DNA of 64,000 bases. It comes from Mycobacterium sp. DL. Its GTDB lineage: Bacteria > Actinomycetota > Actinomycetes > Mycobacteriales > Mycobacteriaceae. Position 1 is the first letter of the stretch, and each line of letters opens with the position of its first letter. The stretch is taken from positions 1 through 64,000 of the forward strand of contig NZ_CP155796.1 of the NCBI RefSeq assembly GCF_039729195.1, written 5' to 3'. Below the pieces are notes generated by a model, which saw only the letters and a list, made by a program, of their open reading frames with translations, searched no databases and was not told where the DNA came from. A program made the position numbers and the translations under genes. Shown piece by piece: positions 1-13,389 of the stretch.

Positions 1-1497
1 TTGACGGCTGACCCCGATCCCCCGTTCGTCGCCATCTGGAACACTGTCGTCGCCGAGCTCAACGGCGACGGTGGCACCGCCAACGGATCTCTGACCCCAC
101 AGCAGCGCGCCTGGCTCAAGCTGGTCCGCCCCCTGGTGATCACCGAGGGATTCGCACTGCTGTCGGTTCCCACACCCTTCGTCCAGAACGAGATCGAACG
201 CCATCTACGCGAACCCATCGTCACGGCCCTGAGTCGTCAGCTCGGCCAGCGCGTCGAACTCGGGGTGCGCATCGCCGATCCCGCCGCTGAAGGCGACGAC
301 GTCCACAACGGATTTCGGGAGCCACCCCCCGCACCGGAACCCGAGGACAACCTGGACGCCGAGGACGACGTCGACGAAGATCAGGCCGCACGCGCCAGTG
401 CCGAGGAGAGTTGGCCGACGTACTTCTCCCGGCGGGCCAACAACTCCGCGACCGACGACGACACCGCGATCAACCTCAATCGTCGCTACACGTTCGACAC
501 GTTTGTCATCGGATCCTCGAACAGATTCGCCCACGCTGCATCGCTGGCAATCGCCGAAGCACCGGCCCGCGCCTACAACCCTCTTTTCATCTGGGGTGAA
601 TCGGGGCTGGGCAAGACTCATCTGCTGCACGCGGCCGGCAACTACGCCCAGCGACTGTTCCCCGGAATGCGGGTCAAGTACGTCTCCACCGAGGAATTCA
701 CCAACGACTTCATCAACTCGCTGCGCGATGACCGCAGGGCATCGTTCAAACGCACCTACCGCGACATCGACGTGCTTCTGGTGGATGACATCCAGTTCAT
801 CGAAGGCAAGGACGGCATCCAGGAAGAGTTCTTCCACACCTTCAACACCCTGCACAACGCGAACAAACAGATCGTGATCTCCTCCGATCGACCTCCCAAG
901 CAGCTCGCCACCCTCGAGGACCGGTTGCGCACCAGGTTCGAGTGGGGCCTGATCACCGACGTCCAACCGCCGGAGCTGGAAACTCGAATCGCGATCCTGC
1001 GCAAGAAAGCTCAGATGGATCGCCTCGACGTCCCTGATGACGTTCTCGAGTTGATCGCCAGCCGTATCGAACGCAACATCCGCGAACTCGAGGGCGCCCT
1101 GATCCGTGTCACCGCGTTCGCCTCGCTGAACAAGACCCCGATCGACAAGTCGCTGGCCGAAATCGTGCTGCGCGATCTGATCTCGGACTCCTCCACGATG
1201 CAGATCAGCACCGCCGCCATCATGGCCGCCACCGCTGAATACTTCGAGACCAGCATCGAAGAGCTCCGCGGGCCCGGAAAAACCCGTGCGCTGGCGCAGT
1301 CACGTCAGATCGCGATGTACCTGTGCCGTGAGCTCACCGACCTGTCACTGCCCAAGATCGGCCAGGCGTTCGGGCGAGACCACACCACGGTCATGTACGC
1401 GGAGAAGAAGATTCGCGCTGAGATGGCGGAGCGTCGCGAGATCTTCGATCACGTCAAAGAGCTCACCACCAGGATCCGGCAGCGCGCCAAGCGCTGA
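1..1497 (+). CDS. dnaA: Chromosomal replication initiator protein DnaA
   Basis: DnaA is the AAA+ ATPase that binds DnaA boxes and opens the origin. The 498-residue product has an N-terminal interaction domain, an acidic variable linker (about 95-140), the Walker A motif GESGLGKT (199-206), Walker B VLLVDDIQ (258-265) and the C-terminal DNA-binding signature GRDHTTV (458-464). Length and sequence match mycobacterial DnaA (about 500 aa). It begins with TTG at base 1, so the upstream promoter and any ribosome site lie outside the window. The start is supported by the N-terminal resemblance to other mycobacterial DnaA proteins. The presumed origin follows directly downstream. Confidence 0.98.
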   Translation: MTADPDPPFVAIWNTVVAELNGDGGTANGSLTPQQRAWLKLVRPLVITEGFALLSVPTPFVQNEIERHLREPIVTALSRQLGQRVELGVRIADPAAEGDDVHNGFREPPPAPEPEDNLDAEDDVDEDQAARASAEESWPTYFSRRANNSATDDDTAINLNRRYTFDTFVIGSSNRFAHAASLAIAEAPARAYNPLFIWGESGLGKTHLLHAAGNYAQRLFPGMRVKYVSTEEFTNDFINSLRDDRRASFKRTYRDIDVLLVDDIQFIEGKDGIQEEFFHTFNTLHNANKQIVISSDRPPKQLATLEDRLRTRFEWGLITDVQPPELETRIAILRKKAQMDRLDVPDDVLELIASRIERNIRELEGALIRVTAFASLNKTPIDKSLAEIVLRDLISDSSTMQISTAAIMAATAEYFETSIEELRGPGKTRALAQSRQIAMYLCRELTDLSLPKIGQAFGRDHTTVMYAEKKIRAEMAERREIFDHVKELTTRIRQRAKR

Positions 1498-2051
1498 CCG
1501 TCGGCCTGTCATTCGTGCGTCCCGCGGCACATCCATGCCTCCACGCATCTCTACCTGCCGACTGAATTCCAAAAAAACTTCCGTCACTGTGTTCCCAGCC
1601 GTCACAACATCGGCCTGTGCAGCGACCTGTGCACAGACAGCTGTCAACCGCCGAATCGCGGCCGGCTCGGTCCCCAACCACGAATGCATCCCCAGACACC
1701 CCGAACTTGTCGTCGCACCATCCACAAGCCGCCAACACCCTGCCGTGCCCACCTGCCAGCGACGAACCACCTCTATGCACAGTTTCCACAGGACCTATTA
1801 CTGTTGCTCTTAGATATCTATAGATTTCGTTTAGAAGAAGCGCCCTGGGGAAACACACGTCCACCCTGGACCGATGGCCGTTCGTCGCCCGCATGTCAGC
1901 CCGATGGATTAGCTTTCAAGTTGAGCCCGAAAGCTCTACGGTGGTTCATCGACAGCCGTTGCGGTCGTCGTAGCGCGCCGGGGCGGCGCGGTGTGCGATC
2001 CGGGAAACCGCTGATTGACGCTTTTGTCGGGGTGTGCATCGAAGGGACGTT
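1498..2051. other. Candidate replication origin (oriC), dnaA-dnaN intergenic region
   Basis: This 554-nt gap between dnaA and dnaN is where mycobacterial oriC lies. It has an AT-rich tract (1796-1840, 13 G/C in 45 by my count) that could be the unwinding element. Around it are degenerate DnaA-box-like sites: CTGTGCACA (1627-1635), CCATCCACA (1718-1726), CTATGCACA (1773-1781), GTTTCCACA (1782-1790) and ACGTCCACC (1858-1866). No perfect TTATCCACA or TTGTCCACA is present, which fits the relaxed boxes reported for mycobacterial origins. Box identity is my pattern match; location is established for the genus. Confidence 0.85.
1796..1840. other. AT-rich tract, probable DNA unwinding element
   Basis: A 45-nt stretch with about 29% G+C inside a high-GC region, containing TTAGATATCTATAGATTTCG. 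It lies immediately after a cluster of DnaA-box-like sites at 1773-1790. It is the only strongly AT-rich segment in the dnaA-dnaN gap, so it is the best candidate for the melting site. No direct proof is possible from sequence alone. Confidence 0.6.
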
Positions 2052-3245
2052 ATGGACGTGGCGACGGCAGGTCTCACGGATTTGAAGTTTCGGCTGACCC
2101 GCGAAGACTTTGCCGACGCGGTCGCCTGGGTTGCCCGCAATCTTCCCTCCAGGCCGACAGTGCCCGTGCTGGCAGGTGTGCTGCTCACCGGATCCGACGA
2201 GGGACTGACGGTTTCCGGATTCGATTACGAAGTTTCCGCAGAAGTACAGATTCCGGCCGAGATCGCTTCTCCAGGAAGCGTTTTGGTCTCCGGACGGTTG
2301 CTGTCCGACATCGTGAGGTCCCTGCCGGCCAAACCGGTCGACGTCAGCGTCGAAGGCACCCGGGTTGCGCTGACCTGCGGTAGCGCTCGCTTTTCGCTTC
2401 CGACGATGGCGGTCGAGGACTATCCGACGCTGCCCACGCTGCCCGATGAGACCGGTGTCGTGTCGTCGAACCTGTTCGCCGAGGCGATCGGACAGGTGGC
2501 GGTGGCGGCCGGCCGCGACGACACCTTGCCCATGTTGACGGGTATCCGCGTCGAGATATCCGGCGAGAAGGTGGTTTTGGCTGCCACCGACCGTTTCCGC
2601 CTCGCTGTGCGGGAACTGACCTGGTCCACGGACTCTGCAGGTGTCGAAGCAGCCGTGCTGGTGCCGGCGAAGACACTGGCAGAAGCTGCGAAGGCCGGCA
2701 CCGACGGCGAGGAAGTGCACTTGGCGCTCGGGGCGGGTTCGGCAGTCGGCAAAGAGGGACTGCTCGGTATTCGGAGCAAGGGAAAGCGCAGCACGACCCG
2801 ACTGCTGGATGCTGAGTTCCCGAAATTCCGCCAGCTGCTGCCCGGAGAACACACGGCCATGGCCACCATCGCCGTCGCCGAGCTGACCGAGGCGATCAAG
2901 CGTGTCGCGCTTGTCGCCGACCGCGGGGCGCAGGTCCGGATGGAGTTCTCCGACGACGTCCTGCGACTGTCGGCCGGTGCGGACGACGTCGGAAAAGCCG
3001 AAGAAGATCTGCTCGTGCAGTTTTCCGGAGATCCACTGACGATCGCCTTCAACCCGACATATCTGACCGACGGCCTCGGTTCGCTGCACTCGGAGCGGGT
3101 GACGTTCGGTTTCACCACACCCAGTCGGCCGGCGGTGTTGCGTCCCGCGGGTGACGATGATGCCACCGCTGGAAGTTCCGGACCTTTTCCGGCGGCTCAC
3201 ACCGACTATGTCTATCTGTTGATGCCGGTACGCCTCCCCGGCTGA
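2052..3245 (+). CDS. dnaN: DNA polymerase III beta subunit (sliding clamp)
   Basis: DnaN forms the ring that tethers polymerase III to DNA. The 397-aa product aligns from memory with mycobacterial DnaN along its length, including VPVLAGVLL near the N-terminus, the repeated three-domain clamp pattern and the conserved C-terminus [10 protein letters not shown]. An in-frame GTG at 2034 exists, but ATG at 2052 is preferred: GAAGGG sits 5 nt upstream and the resulting N-terminus ([13 protein letters not shown]) matches the family. It follows oriC and is codirectional with gnd, recF and dciA. Confidence 0.97.
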   Translation: MDVATAGLTDLKFRLTREDFADAVAWVARNLPSRPTVPVLAGVLLTGSDEGLTVSGFDYEVSAEVQIPAEIASPGSVLVSGRLLSDIVRSLPAKPVDVSVEGTRVALTCGSARFSLPTMAVEDYPTLPTLPDETGVVSSNLFAEAIGQVAVAAGRDDTLPMLTGIRVEISGEKVVLAATDRFRLAVRELTWSTDSAGVEAAVLVPAKTLAEAAKAGTDGEEVHLALGAGSAVGKEGLLGIRSKGKRSTTRLLDAEFPKFRQLLPGEHTAMATIAVAELTEAIKRVALVADRGAQVRMEFSDDVLRLSAGADDVGKAEEDLLVQFSGDPLTIAFNPTYLTDGLGSLHSERVTFGFTTPSRPAVLRPAGDDDATAGSSGPFPAAHTDYVYLLMPVRLPG

Positions 3246-3277
3246 CCCACGCACCGACAGCAGAAGGGACGCCTGAC

Positions 3278-4171
3278 ATGCAACTCGGTCTCATCGGCCT
3301 TGGCAAGATGGGTTTCAACATGCGGGCCCGGCTCCGCGACGGTGGGCATGAGGTGGTCGGATACGACCCCCGGCCGGAGGTATCCGACGTCGAATCCCTG
3401 AGTGCTCTGGCCGCCGCTCTGGAGTCGCCACGAGTGGTGTGGGTCATGGTGCCTTCCGGCACCGTGACCGATCAGACCATCTCGGAGCTGGCGAAGGTTC
3501 TCAGCGACGGAGATCTTGTCATCGACGGCGGCAACTCGCGATACACCGAAGATGCTCCCCACGCCAAGTTGTTGGCGGACAACGGAATCGGATTCATCGA
3601 CGCGGGAGTTTCCGGCGGAGTCTGGGGTCTGGCCGAAGGTTACGGGTTGATGGTCGGAGGCAGTGATGCCGATATCGAGAGAGCGATGCCGATCTTCGAG
3701 ACGTTGCGGCCGCCGGGACCCAAGGAGGACGGATTCGTCCATGTGGGGCCGGTAGGGGCGGGGCACTTCGCCAAGATGGTGCACAACGGGGTCGAGTACG
3801 CGTTGATGACTGCGTATGCCGAGGGCTACGAGATGCTGGCCGCCGAGGACCTCGTCAAGGATCCGCAAGCCGTCTACCAAGCGTGGACGAACGGCACCGT
3901 GGTGCGTTCCTGGCTGCAGCAACTGCTGGCCAAGGCGCTCAAGGAAGATCCGGGACTCAACGACATCAGCGGCTACACCGATGATTCCGGTGAAGGCCGG
4001 TGGACAGTGGAGGAAGCGATCCGGCTCCGGGTCCCTGTCCCCAGCATCGCGGCCGCACTGTTCGCGAGATTCCTCTCCCGCCAGGATGATTCGCCCACGA
4101 TGAAGGCAGTTGCCGCACTGCGCAACCAGTTTGGTGGCCACGCCGTCAAGAGAGTGAGCGAGTCCGGGTGA
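3278..4171 (+). CDS. gnd: 6-phosphogluconate dehydrogenase, decarboxylating (short type)
   Basis: It oxidises 6-phosphogluconate to ribulose 5-phosphate and CO2 in the pentose phosphate pathway. The 297-aa product opens with the Rossmann motif GLIGLGKMG and contains the substrate-binding stretch [10 protein letters not shown] and the conserved GVSGGVWGL. Its size matches the short (about 300 aa) GndA-like class, which often uses NAD, not the 470-aa enzyme. It lies between dnaN and recF, as in rapidly growing mycobacteria; M. tuberculosis lacks a gene at this position. SD-like AGAAGGGA precedes the ATG. Confidence 0.94.
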   Translation: MQLGLIGLGKMGFNMRARLRDGGHEVVGYDPRPEVSDVESLSALAAALESPRVVWVMVPSGTVTDQTISELAKVLSDGDLVIDGGNSRYTEDAPHAKLLADNGIGFIDAGVSGGVWGLAEGYGLMVGGSDADIERAMPIFETLRPPGPKEDGFVHVGPVGAGHFAKMVHNGVEYALMTAYAEGYEMLAAEDLVKDPQAVYQAWTNGTVVRSWLQQLLAKALKEDPGLNDISGYTDDSGEGRWTVEEAIRLRVPVPSIAAALFARFLSRQDDSPTMKAVAALRNQFGGHAVKRVSESG

Positions 4172-4184
4172 CCGGAGTGTTTCG

Positions 4185-5345
4185 GTGTACGTACGTCACC
4201 TCGCCCTGACCGACTTCCGTTCTTGGGAGCGCGTCGAACTCGACCTCGAACCGGGCCGGACGGTATTCGTCGGCTCGAACGGGTTCGGCAAGACGAATCT
4301 CATTGAAGCTCTGTGGTATTCATCGACGCTGAGCTCGCATCGGGTGGCCTCCGACGCGCCTTTGATCCGTTCCGGTGCTGATCGTGCCGTCGTGTCCACC
4401 ATCGTGGTGAACGACGGTCGCGAACTCGCAGTCGATCTGGACATCACGTCCGGGCGGGCGAACAAGGCCCGGCTGAATCGGTCACCGGTGCGGTCGGCGC
4501 GCGAAATACTCGGCGCGCTGCGGGCGGTCCTTTTCGCACCGGAGGATCTGTCCCTGGTGCGCGGCGACCCGAGCGAACGCCGGCGTTATCTCGACGAACT
4601 GGCGACGACGCGGCGCCCTAGGATCGCCGGGGTGCGTGCAGACTACGACAAAGTGGTCAGGCAACGCACCGCCCTTCTCAAGACCGCGGCCGGTGCTCGC
4701 TACCGTGGTGACCGGGGCGCGTTGGACTCCCTCGAGGTGTGGGACGGTTACCTGGCCGCTCACGGTGCCCAATTGATCACCGCGCGTGTGCAATTGGTGA
4801 TGGAACTGGACCCAGAGGTCGAGAAGGCATATCAGCTTCTGGCTCCGAACTCGCGTCCGGCGACGGTCCGCTATCGCAGCGGGGTCGATCTGGTGGAGAG
4901 CGAAGCGGCGGCGGGCAGCGCAGACCCGGGCGTGTACGAAGCCGCGCTGCTGGAGGCGATGAGCCGGCGCCGCGACGCCGAGTTGGAACGCGGCGTGTGC
5001 CTTGTCGGTCCACACCGGGATGATCTGGAACTGCGCCTCGGCGACCAGGTGGCGAAAGGGTTTGCCAGCCACGGTGAGTCATGGTCGGTGGCCTTGGCGT
5101 TGCGGCTGGCCGCCTATGAACTCCTGCGCGCGGAAGGAAGTGATCCGGTGTTGTTGCTCGACGATGTCTTCGCCGAACTGGACAGCGCTCGGCGCTCGGC
5201 ACTGGCCCAGGTCGCGGCCGCCGCCGAGCAGGTGCTGGTGACCGCTGCGGTCGACGAGGACATCCCTTCGGACTGGGATGTCCGGCGGATCGGCATCACC
5301 ATGAGCGACGGCGACGCCGGTCGAATCTCGGCGGTTCAGTCATGA
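4185..5345 (+). CDS. recF: DNA replication and repair protein RecF
   Basis: RecF is an SMC/ABC-like ATPase that helps load RecA at gaps in single-stranded DNA. The 386-aa product has Walker A GSNGFGKT (30-37) and, near the C-terminus, the signature/Walker B pair ending [11 protein letters not shown]. The start is GTG at 4185 (VYVRHLAL), with ACCGGAG upstream. Its stop codon overlaps the start of the next gene in an ATGA, suggesting translational coupling with dciA. The length is normal for the family. Confidence 0.97.
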   Translation: MYVRHLALTDFRSWERVELDLEPGRTVFVGSNGFGKTNLIEALWYSSTLSSHRVASDAPLIRSGADRAVVSTIVVNDGRELAVDLDITSGRANKARLNRSPVRSAREILGALRAVLFAPEDLSLVRGDPSERRRYLDELATTRRPRIAGVRADYDKVVRQRTALLKTAAGARYRGDRGALDSLEVWDGYLAAHGAQLITARVQLVMELDPEVEKAYQLLAPNSRPATVRYRSGVDLVESEAAAGSADPGVYEAALLEAMSRRRDAELERGVCLVGPHRDDLELRLGDQVAKGFASHGESWSVALALRLAAYELLRAEGSDPVLLLDDVFAELDSARRSALAQVAAAAEQVLVTAAVDEDIPSDWDVRRIGITMSDGDAGRISAVQS

Positions 5346-5902
5346 CCGGTGAGGACGACGATCCCGTGGGTCCCCCTCCGGACCTGGCCCGCATGAAGGG
5401 CATGGATCTGGTGCGAAGGACCCTCGAAGAAGCACGTGGTGCGGCGCGCACCCAGGGCAAGAACGTCGGTCGCGGCCGCACCTCCGCCGCCCCGCGCCGG
5501 GTGGCCGGCAACAGCAGGCGACGGTGGTCGGGTCCGGGACCCGACGGGCGTGATCCACAACTGCTCGGTGCCGCCACCAGCGATCTGGCGCGCAACCGCG
5601 GTTGGAACGGTCGTGTCGCCGAGGGCTCGGTGTTCGGCCGGTGGCGGTCGGTGGTCGGGGATCAGATCGCCGCACACGCCACTCCGACGTCGCTGAACGA
5701 AGGTGTGTTGACCGTGTCGGCCGAGTCGACCGCCTGGGCGACCCAGCTACGGATGGTGCAGGCCCAGCTGCTGGCCAAGATCGCCGCCGCCGTCGGAGAC
5801 GGCGTGGTGACGTCGCTGAAGATCGTCGGTCCCGTGGGTCCGTCGTGGAAGAAGGGGCCGTACCGGGTGCCGGGACGGGGGCCTCGGGACACCTACGGCT
5901 GA
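5342..5902 (+). CDS. dciA: DciA-type replicative helicase loader (DUF721, Rv0004-like)
   Basis: The 186-aa product corresponds to Rv0004 of M. tuberculosis, the DciA protein that interacts with DnaB helicase in bacteria lacking DnaC. The N-terminal half is basic and low in complexity; the DUF721 domain is the C-terminal half (about 85-180), with the conserved W-LVG-like stretch [18 protein letters not shown]. It overlaps recF by 4 nt and precedes the gyrB promoter region, the usual context. The DciA function is family knowledge, not visible in residues here. Confidence 0.92.
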   Translation: MTGEDDDPVGPPPDLARMKGMDLVRRTLEEARGAARTQGKNVGRGRTSAAPRRVAGNSRRRWSGPGPDGRDPQLLGAATSDLARNRGWNGRVAEGSVFGRWRSVVGDQIAAHATPTSLNEGVLTVSAESTAWATQLRMVQAQLLAKIAAAVGDGVVTSLKIVGPVGPSWKKGPYRVPGRGPRDTYG

Positions 5903-5941
5903 GTCGACTCCCTACCACTGTCTGAGAGCGCCGACAGGCTT

Positions 5942-5950
5942 TTATCCACA
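5942..5950 (+). promoter_or_regulatory. Perfect consensus DnaA box upstream of gyrB
   Basis: TTATCCACA, an exact match to the bacterial consensus DnaA box, lies in the 221-nt gap between dciA and gyrB, 174 nt before the gyrB start. It could let DnaA modulate gyrB transcription or act as an auxiliary site; both are inferences. Confidence 0.55.
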
Positions 5951-6057
5951 ACTCTCAAGCGTCCAGACTTGTCGATATTCGAGAAATTCCGTAGGCGGCG
6001 CAAATAGGTGTGCAGAAACGCCGCCTCAGGGTCAGTGCAGGCAGTGCCTGACGGTAG

Positions 6058-8157
<2,100 letters not shown>

Positions 8158-8205
8158 AGCCGTTTGACCTTTTCCCCCAGCTGCTCATAGACGAGCGAGG
8201 AGCGT

Positions 8206-11200
8206 ATGACCGACACGACCCTGCCCCCCGGCGACGACGACGCCACGACCGACCGCATCGAACCGGTCGACATCCAGCAGGAGATGCAGCGCAGCTACAT
8301 CGACTACGCGATGAGCGTGATCGTCGGCCGTGCCCTCCCCGAGGTCCGCGACGGCCTCAAACCGGTGCACCGCCGGGTGCTGTACGCGATGTACGACTCG
8401 GGATTCCGCCCGGACCGCGGACACGCCAAATCCGCACGCTCGGTTGCCGAGACGATGGGCAACTACCACCCCCACGGTGACTCGTCGATCTACGACACCC
8501 TGGTCCGGATGGCCCAGCCGTGGTCGTTGCGCTATCCCTTGGTCGACGGCCAGGGCAACTTCGGCTCGCCGGGCAACGATCCTCCGGCGGCGATGAGGTA
8601 CTGCGTCAGCGGTGACGCGCTGGTGCGCTTGCCTTTCGGGCATTCCGTGCGTATCGCGGACATCGTTCCGAACGCCAAGCCGAATTCGGACAATGTCGTG
8701 CACCTGAAGGTGCTCGATCGCAACGGCAATCCTGTGGTCGCCGACCGGTTGTTCCACTCGGGTGATCACGAGACGTTCACTGTGACCACTGCCGAGGGGT
8801 ACTCGGTGACGGGTACCGCAAACCACCCTGTGCTGTGCCTGGTGGATGTGGCCGGAGTCCCTACGCTGCTGTGGAAGTTGATCGAAGAGGTGCGACCGAA
8901 TGATCGTGTCGCCATTCAGCGGACGCAACCTGCGGAATTCGGCTCAGCGGAGTGGTTCGAAACGCTAGAGGCGCTCCTACTCGGCGCGTTCGTCAGCGAG
9001 GGTTTTGTCTCGCGGTCGCGAGCGGGGTTCAACAACTTGGACCGCGACTACTTCAACATGGTGGTCGCCGCCTACGACGCTGTCGTAGGCGGTACACGTT
9101 ACGTTTCCGAGCGCACCATTGCATCGGGCTCGCGGCTGCTCGAACTCGACATTCAGAATCTGGACGCGCTGTGCAGGAGTCGGCTTGCGTGCCTGGTGGA
9201 ACAACGTTCCGCAGCCAAGGCTGTGCCCGAGTGGCTATGGCAGTCAGCAGCGGTCGTGAAGCGGGCGTTCCTCCAAGCGCTCTTTGAAGGTGACGGTTCC
9301 TGCTCAGCGCTACCACGCAGCACTGTTCAGGTCTCATATTCAACCCGGAGCAGCCAACTGGCTGAGGACGTGCACCAGCTGCTGCTGGAATTCGGGGTGG
9401 TGTCCCGCCGCTATCTGCACGCGACCGGTGAGCACAAGGTGGTCATCACCAACCGCGCCCACGCGGCGTTGTTCGCAAGCCAGATCGGATTCGGTGGAGC
9501 CAAACAGCAGAAGCTCCAGCAGATTCTCGCGGCATTGCCCGAACGTGCAGCAGGACTTGACGGCGACCACGTGCCTGGTTTGGCGAAGTTCGTGAGGGCA
9601 CAAAGCGGTGGGCGTTGGGTGGACAAGGAGTGGTTGCATAAGCACAACATCGACCGACTCAGTCGCTGGGTACGTGACCGCGATGAGATCTTGTCCCACA
9701 TCGCAGACGCTGAGGTCAGGTCGATTGCGCAGGACCTCACCGACGGCCGCTTCTACTACGCCCGAGTCACGAGCGTCGTAGACGCGGGTGTTCAGCCGGT
9801 CTACAGCTTGCGCGTCGACAGTGACGACCACTCGTTCATCACGAATGGATTCGTCAGCCACAACACCGAAGCACGCCTCACTCCCCTGGCGATGGAGATG
9901 CTGCGTGAAATCGACGAGGAGACAGTCGATTTCATCCCGAACTACGACGGCCGGGTGCAGGAGCCGACGGTTCTGCCCAGCCGGTTCCCGAACCTGCTGG
10001 CCAACGGCTCCGGTGGCATCGCGGTCGGCATGGCCACCAACATGCCGCCCCACAATCTCCGCGAGCTCGCCGAGGCCGTCTTCTGGTGCCTGGACAACTA
10101 CGAGGCCGACGAAGAGACGACGCTGGCTGCGGTTACCGAGCGGGTCAAGGGACCCGACTTCCCGACGTACGGTCTGATCGTCGGCTCGCAGGGCATCCAT
10201 GACGCCTATACGACCGGCCGCGGGTCCATCCGGATGCGCGGCGTGGTCGAGGTCGAAGAGGACCAGAGGGGCCGCACGCTGCTGGTCATCACCGAGCTGC
10301 CCTACCAGGTGAACCACGACAACTTCATCACCTCGATCGCCGACCAGGTGCGCGACGGCAAGCTCGGCGGCATCTCCAACATCGAGGACCAGAGCAGCGA
10401 CCGCGTCGGGTTGCGGATCGTCGTCGAGGTCAAGCGCGACGCCGTGGCCAAGGTCGTGCTCAACAACCTCTACAAGCACACCCAGCTGCAGACCAGCTTC
10501 GGCGCGAACATGCTGTCGATCGTCGACGGTGTCCCCCGCACGCTGCGTATCGATCAGCTGATCCGGCTCTACGTCGTTCACCAGTTGGACGTCATCGTCC
10601 GGCGGACCACGTACCGGCTGCGCAAGGCCAACGAGCGGGCCCACATCCTGCGAGGTCTGGTCAAGGCGCTCGACGCGCTCGACGAGGTCATCGCCCTCAT
10701 CCGGGCGTCGGCGAACGTCGACGTCGCGCGGGCCGGCCTGATCGAACTCCTCGACGTCGACGAGATCCAGGCCCAGGCGATCCTCGACATGCAGTTGCGG
10801 CGGCTGGCTGCTCTGGAACGTCAGCGCATCGTCGACGACCTGGCCAAGATCGAAGCCGAGATCGCCGACCTCGAGGACATCCTCGCCAAGCCGGAGCGGC
10901 AACGGGCCATCGTCCACGATGAGCTCAAGGAGCTCACCGACAAGTACGGCGACGACCGCCGCACCCGGATCATCCCGGCCGACGGCGACGTCGCCGACGA
11001 GGACCTCATCGCGCGCGAAGAGGTCGTCGTCACGATCACGGAGACGGGCTACGCGAAGCGGACCAAGTCGGATCTGTACCGCAGCCAGAAGCGTGGCGGC
11101 AAGGGCGTCCAGGGCGCGGGGCTCAAGCAGGACGACATCGTCAACCACTTCTTCGTCTGCTCGACCCACGACTGGATCCTGTTCTTCACCACGCAGGGCC

Positions 11201-12009
11201 GGGTGTATCGCGCCAAGGCGTACGACCTGCCGGAGGCGTCGCGCACGGCGCGTGGTCAACACGTCGCGAACCTGCTGGCATTCCAGCCGGAGGAGCGCAT
11301 CGCTCAGGTCATCCAGATCAAGAGCTACGAGGATGCGCCCTACCTGGTGCTCGCAACCCGCAAGGGCCTGGTCAAGAAATCCAAGCTGACCGACTTCGAC
11401 TCCAACCGCTCCGGCGGCATCGTCGCGGTCAACCTGCGTGACGGCGACGAGTTGGTGGGCGCGGTGCTGTGCTCGGCCGATGAGGACCTGCTGCTGGTCT
11501 CGGCGAAGGGCCAGTCGATCCGGTTCTCGGCGACAGACGAGGCGCTGCGTCCGATGGGCCGGGCCACCTCGGGTGTCCAGGGCATGCGGTTCAACGAAGA
11601 GGACCAACTGCTGTCGCTGAACGTCGTGCGTGAGGGCACGTACCTGCTGGTGGCGACGTCGGGCGGCTACGCCAAGCGGACGGCGATCGAGGAGTACTCG
11701 GCACAGGGCCGCGGCGGCAAAGGCATCCTCACCATCCAGTACGACCGCAAACGTGGCACTCTGGTCGGAGCGTTGATCGTCGACGACGAGACCGAGTTGT
11801 ATGCCATCACCTCCGGAGGAGGTGTCATCCGGACCGCGGCACGGCAGGTGCGTAAGGCCGGACGGCAGACCAAGGGGGTTCGCTTGATGAACCTCGGTGA
11901 GGGCGACACACTGATTGCCGTGGCGCGCAACGCTGAAGAGGATGCGGACGATGACGCGGCGGACGAGTCGGTTGAGCCAGTCGAGTCGGACGAGTCGGAC
12001 GAGTCGTGA
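8206..12009 (+). CDS. gyrA: DNA gyrase subunit A precursor containing an in-frame intein
   Basis: GyrA breaks and rejoins DNA. The open frame encodes 1267 aa against about 840 in relatives because codons 133-553 are an intein. Removing it gives an 846-aa GyrA with catalytic Tyr132 in AAMRY, joined to [13 protein letters not shown]. The quinolone region reads GDSSIYD (91-97), with Ser93 where M. tuberculosis has Ala90. The C-terminal beta-pinwheel has a GyrA-box-like QKRGGKG, and the tail is strongly acidic. AGGAG lies about 6 nt before the ATG. It lies 48 nt after gyrB. Confidence 0.98.
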   Translation: MTDTTLPPGDDDATTDRIEPVDIQQEMQRSYIDYAMSVIVGRALPEVRDGLKPVHRRVLYAMYDSGFRPDRGHAKSARSVAETMGNYHPHGDSSIYDTLVRMAQPWSLRYPLVDGQGNFGSPGNDPPAAMRYCVSGDALVRLPFGHSVRIADIVPNAKPNSDNVVHLKVLDRNGNPVVADRLFHSGDHETFTVTTAEGYSVTGTANHPVLCLVDVAGVPTLLWKLIEEVRPNDRVAIQRTQPAEFGSAEWFETLEALLLGAFVSEGFVSRSRAGFNNLDRDYFNMVVAAYDAVVGGTRYVSERTIASGSRLLELDIQNLDALCRSRLACLVEQRSAAKAVPEWLWQSAAVVKRAFLQALFEGDGSCSALPRSTVQVSYSTRSSQLAEDVHQLLLEFGVVSRRYLHATGEHKVVITNRAHAALFASQIGFGGAKQQKLQQILAALPERAAGLDGDHVPGLAKFVRAQSGGRWVDKEWLHKHNIDRLSRWVRDRDEILSHIADAEVRSIAQDLTDGRFYYARVTSVVDAGVQPVYSLRVDSDDHSFITNGFVSHNTEARLTPLAMEMLREIDEETVDFIPNYDGRVQEPTVLPSRFPNLLANGSGGIAVGMATNMPPHNLRELAEAVFWCLDNYEADEETTLAAVTERVKGPDFPTYGLIVGSQGIHDAYTTGRGSIRMRGVVEVEEDQRGRTLLVITELPYQVNHDNFITSIADQVRDGKLGGISNIEDQSSDRVGLRIVVEVKRDAVAKVVLNNLYKHTQLQTSFGANMLSIVDGVPRTLRIDQLIRLYVVHQLDVIVRRTTYRLRKANERAHILRGLVKALDALDEVIALIRASANVDVARAGLIELLDVDEIQAQAILDMQLRRLAALERQRIVDDLAKIEAEIADLEDILAKPERQRAIVHDELKELTDKYGDDRRTRIIPADGDVADEDLIAREEVVVTITETGYAKRTKSDLYRSQKRGGKGVQGAGLKQDDIVNHFFVCSTHDWILFFTTQGRVYRAKAYDLPEASRTARGQHVANLLAFQPEERIAQVIQIKSYEDAPYLVLATRKGLVKKSKLTDFDSNRSGGIVAVNLRDGDELVGAVLCSADEDLLLVSAKGQSIRFSATDEALRPMGRATSGVQGMRFNEEDQLLSLNVVREGTYLLVATSGGYAKRTAIEEYSAQGRGGKGILTIQYDRKRGTLVGALIVDDETELYAITSGGGVIRTAARQVRKAGRQTKGVRLMNLGEGDTLIAVARNAEEDADDDAADESVEPVESDESDES
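8602..9864 (+). mobile_element. GyrA intein with LAGLIDADG homing endonuclease
   Basis: A 421-residue intein occupies residues 133-553 of the gyrA product. Splice signals: Cys133 (CVSGDALV) at the N-junction, block B TANH (204-207), penultimate His552 and Asn553, then Thr as the +1 extein residue. Two DOD endonuclease motifs are present, [10 protein letters not shown] (acidic Glu265) and LQALFEGDG (acidic Asp363), so the homing domain looks intact, unlike the M. xenopi mini-intein at the same site. Spot counts give about 57-62% G+C here against about 70% in a flanking extein line, consistent with horizontal spread. Confidence 0.95.
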
Positions 12010-12058
12010 TGCTGCATCGACTGCCTCCAGCGGTAGGCACTGAGCTAAGGAGCCCCAG

Positions 12059-13009
12059 GTGAGTTCACCGAACGAACCGGGACGCCCGCGTGTGGGTGAG
12101 TCCGGCGGGGGCAACGGCTCGTCGGGCTCCGGCCACGACGGCGGCTCGCTGGGCAACTCGGTGACACGCAGCGGCCCGGCACCGGCGCACAGCGCCGAGC
12201 ACGGAGATGTGCCGCCGTGGCAGCGCGGCCCGGCGTCGCGCCGGCAACCACAGCAGTCCGCTGAGGGACAGCCGCCCTCCGACAGTCCCCGCGCCAACCC
12301 GCCGGGCCTCGACGCGCGGCTCAACAGGTTCATCGCCGGCGCACCCGCACCGTCGGCGGCGCCCGAGGCAGAGGCGCCCTCGCGTGGTGAGCGCACCGAC
12401 GTGGTCCGTCCGGAAGGCCTTCGCCCGGATCAGAGCGCCCGCCCCGACCAGAGCCCCCGTCCCGACGGCGGTTCCGGCGCGTACGCCAGCGAGCTGCCGG
12501 ATCTGTCGGGTCCCCCGCCCAGGCCGCAGCAGCAGCGCAAGCCGGTCGAGCGTCCGGTGACCGAGCAGCCCGCCAAAACCCCCGGGCAGACGTCGGGGGC
12601 GGGCAGAGCGGTCCAGGTCGCGACCCGCCAGCAGCATCACAAGGGCCCGGTGCGGGCCAGCATGCAGATCCGCCGGATCGATCCGTGGAGCGCGCTGAAG
12701 GTCTCGCTGGTGCTGTCGGTCGCGATGTTCTTCGTGTGGATGATCGCGGTGGCGTTCCTGTACCTGGTGCTCGGCGGCATGGGTGTGTGGAGCAAGCTCA
12801 ACAGCAACGTCGGCGACCTGTTGACCAGCGCCAGCGGAACCGCCGGTGGTGAGCTCGTCTCCAGTGGCACCATCTTCGGTGGGGCCGCGTTGATCGGCCT
12901 GGTGAACATCGTTCTGCTGACCGCCGCGGCGACCATCGGCACGTTCATCTACAACCTGACGACGGACCTGGTGGGCGGCGTCGAGGTCACCCTGGCAGAC
13001 CGCGACTGA
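12059..13009 (+). CDS. DUF3566 membrane protein (Rv0007-like)
   Basis: The 316-aa product has a long, hydrophilic Pro/Gly/Arg-rich N-terminal half (1-200) and a C-terminal DUF3566 domain with two membrane segments (about residues 218-243 and 280-305). It corresponds by position and pattern to Rv0007, directly after gyrA. The function is unknown. The start is GTG with AAGGAG 5 nt upstream; the gap from gyrA is 49 nt, so cotranscription is possible. The disordered N-terminus suggests a cytoplasmic interaction tail. Confidence 0.9.
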   Translation: MSSPNEPGRPRVGESGGGNGSSGSGHDGGSLGNSVTRSGPAPAHSAEHGDVPPWQRGPASRRQPQQSAEGQPPSDSPRANPPGLDARLNRFIAGAPAPSAAPEAEAPSRGERTDVVRPEGLRPDQSARPDQSPRPDGGSGAYASELPDLSGPPPRPQQQRKPVERPVTEQPAKTPGQTSGAGRAVQVATRQQHHKGPVRASMQIRRIDPWSALKVSLVLSVAMFFVWMIAVAFLYLVLGGMGVWSKLNSNVGDLLTSASGTAGGELVSSGTIFGGAALIGLVNIVLLTAAATIGTFIYNLTTDLVGGVEVTLADRD

Positions 13010-13100
13010 CGTCGCAGGCTCTGGGTTTGGGCCACGGCTCACCCGTGCGGTAATCTCGTCGCTCGGCCCCCGCTAGCGGAGGTCCCCCAGTGCAGTTGAC

Positions 13101-13174
13101 GGGGCTATAGCTCAGGCGGTTAGAGCGCTTCGCTGATAACGAAGAGGTCGGAGGTTCGAGTCCTCCTAGCCCCA
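13101..13174 (+). tRNA. ileT: tRNA-Ile (anticodon GAT)
   Basis: The 74-nt cloverleaf has acceptor arms GGGGCTA/TAGCCCC with discriminator A, anticodon stem CTTCG/CGAAG around loop CTGATAA (anticodon GAT at 13135-13137) and T-arm GGAGG TTCGAGT CCTCC. The 3' CCA is not encoded. It stands just upstream of the DLW-39 gene and tRNA-Ala, the usual mycobacterial order. Confidence 0.97.
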
Positions 13175-13192
13175 CGGAAGGGTTCACGATCG

Positions 13193-13306
13193 ATGAAGAG
13201 GGTGCTTCTGTTCGCCGCCGCAGCTGGTGCGGTCGCCGCGTTGGTCGTGTGGCGGACCCAGCACGGTGCCGAGGTGTGGCACACCGTCGCCGACGTCCCT
13301 TCCTGA
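13193..13306 (+). CDS. DLW-39 family small protein
   Basis: A 37-residue ORF, ATG at 13193 and TGA at 13304, fits exactly between tRNA-Ile and tRNA-Ala. The product starts MKRVLLFAAAAGAVAALVVW, a short hydrophobic helix after two basic residues, and ends with EVWHTVADVPS. Small proteins of this shape and at this locus are annotated DLW-39 in actinobacteria. The function is unknown; one N-terminal membrane helix is likely. It is too short for routine ORF calling. Confidence 0.75.
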   Translation: MKRVLLFAAAAGAVAALVVWRTQHGAEVWHTVADVPS

Positions 13307-13313
13307 TCCACCA

Positions 13314-13386
13314 GGGGCCTTAGCTCAGTTGGTAGAGCGCTGCCTTTGCAAGGCAGATGTCAGGAGTTCGAATCTCCTAGGCTCCA
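13314..13386 (+). tRNA. alaT: tRNA-Ala (anticodon TGC)
   Basis: The 73-nt cloverleaf has acceptor arms GGGGCCT/AGGCTCC (one G-U pair) with discriminator A, D-arm GCTCAGTTGGTAGAGC, and anticodon stem CTGCC/GGCAG around TTTGCAA (anticodon TGC at 13347-13349). CCA is not encoded. The 3' end lies only 3 nt from the stop codon of the convergent sdaA gene. Confidence 0.97.
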
Positions 13387-13389
13387 CAA

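Noticed and set aside
9340..12396. 1018-codon open frame on the minus strand opposite gyrA
   Set aside because: It is antisense to conserved gyrA and its translation is low in complexity, a normal shadow in high-GC DNA.
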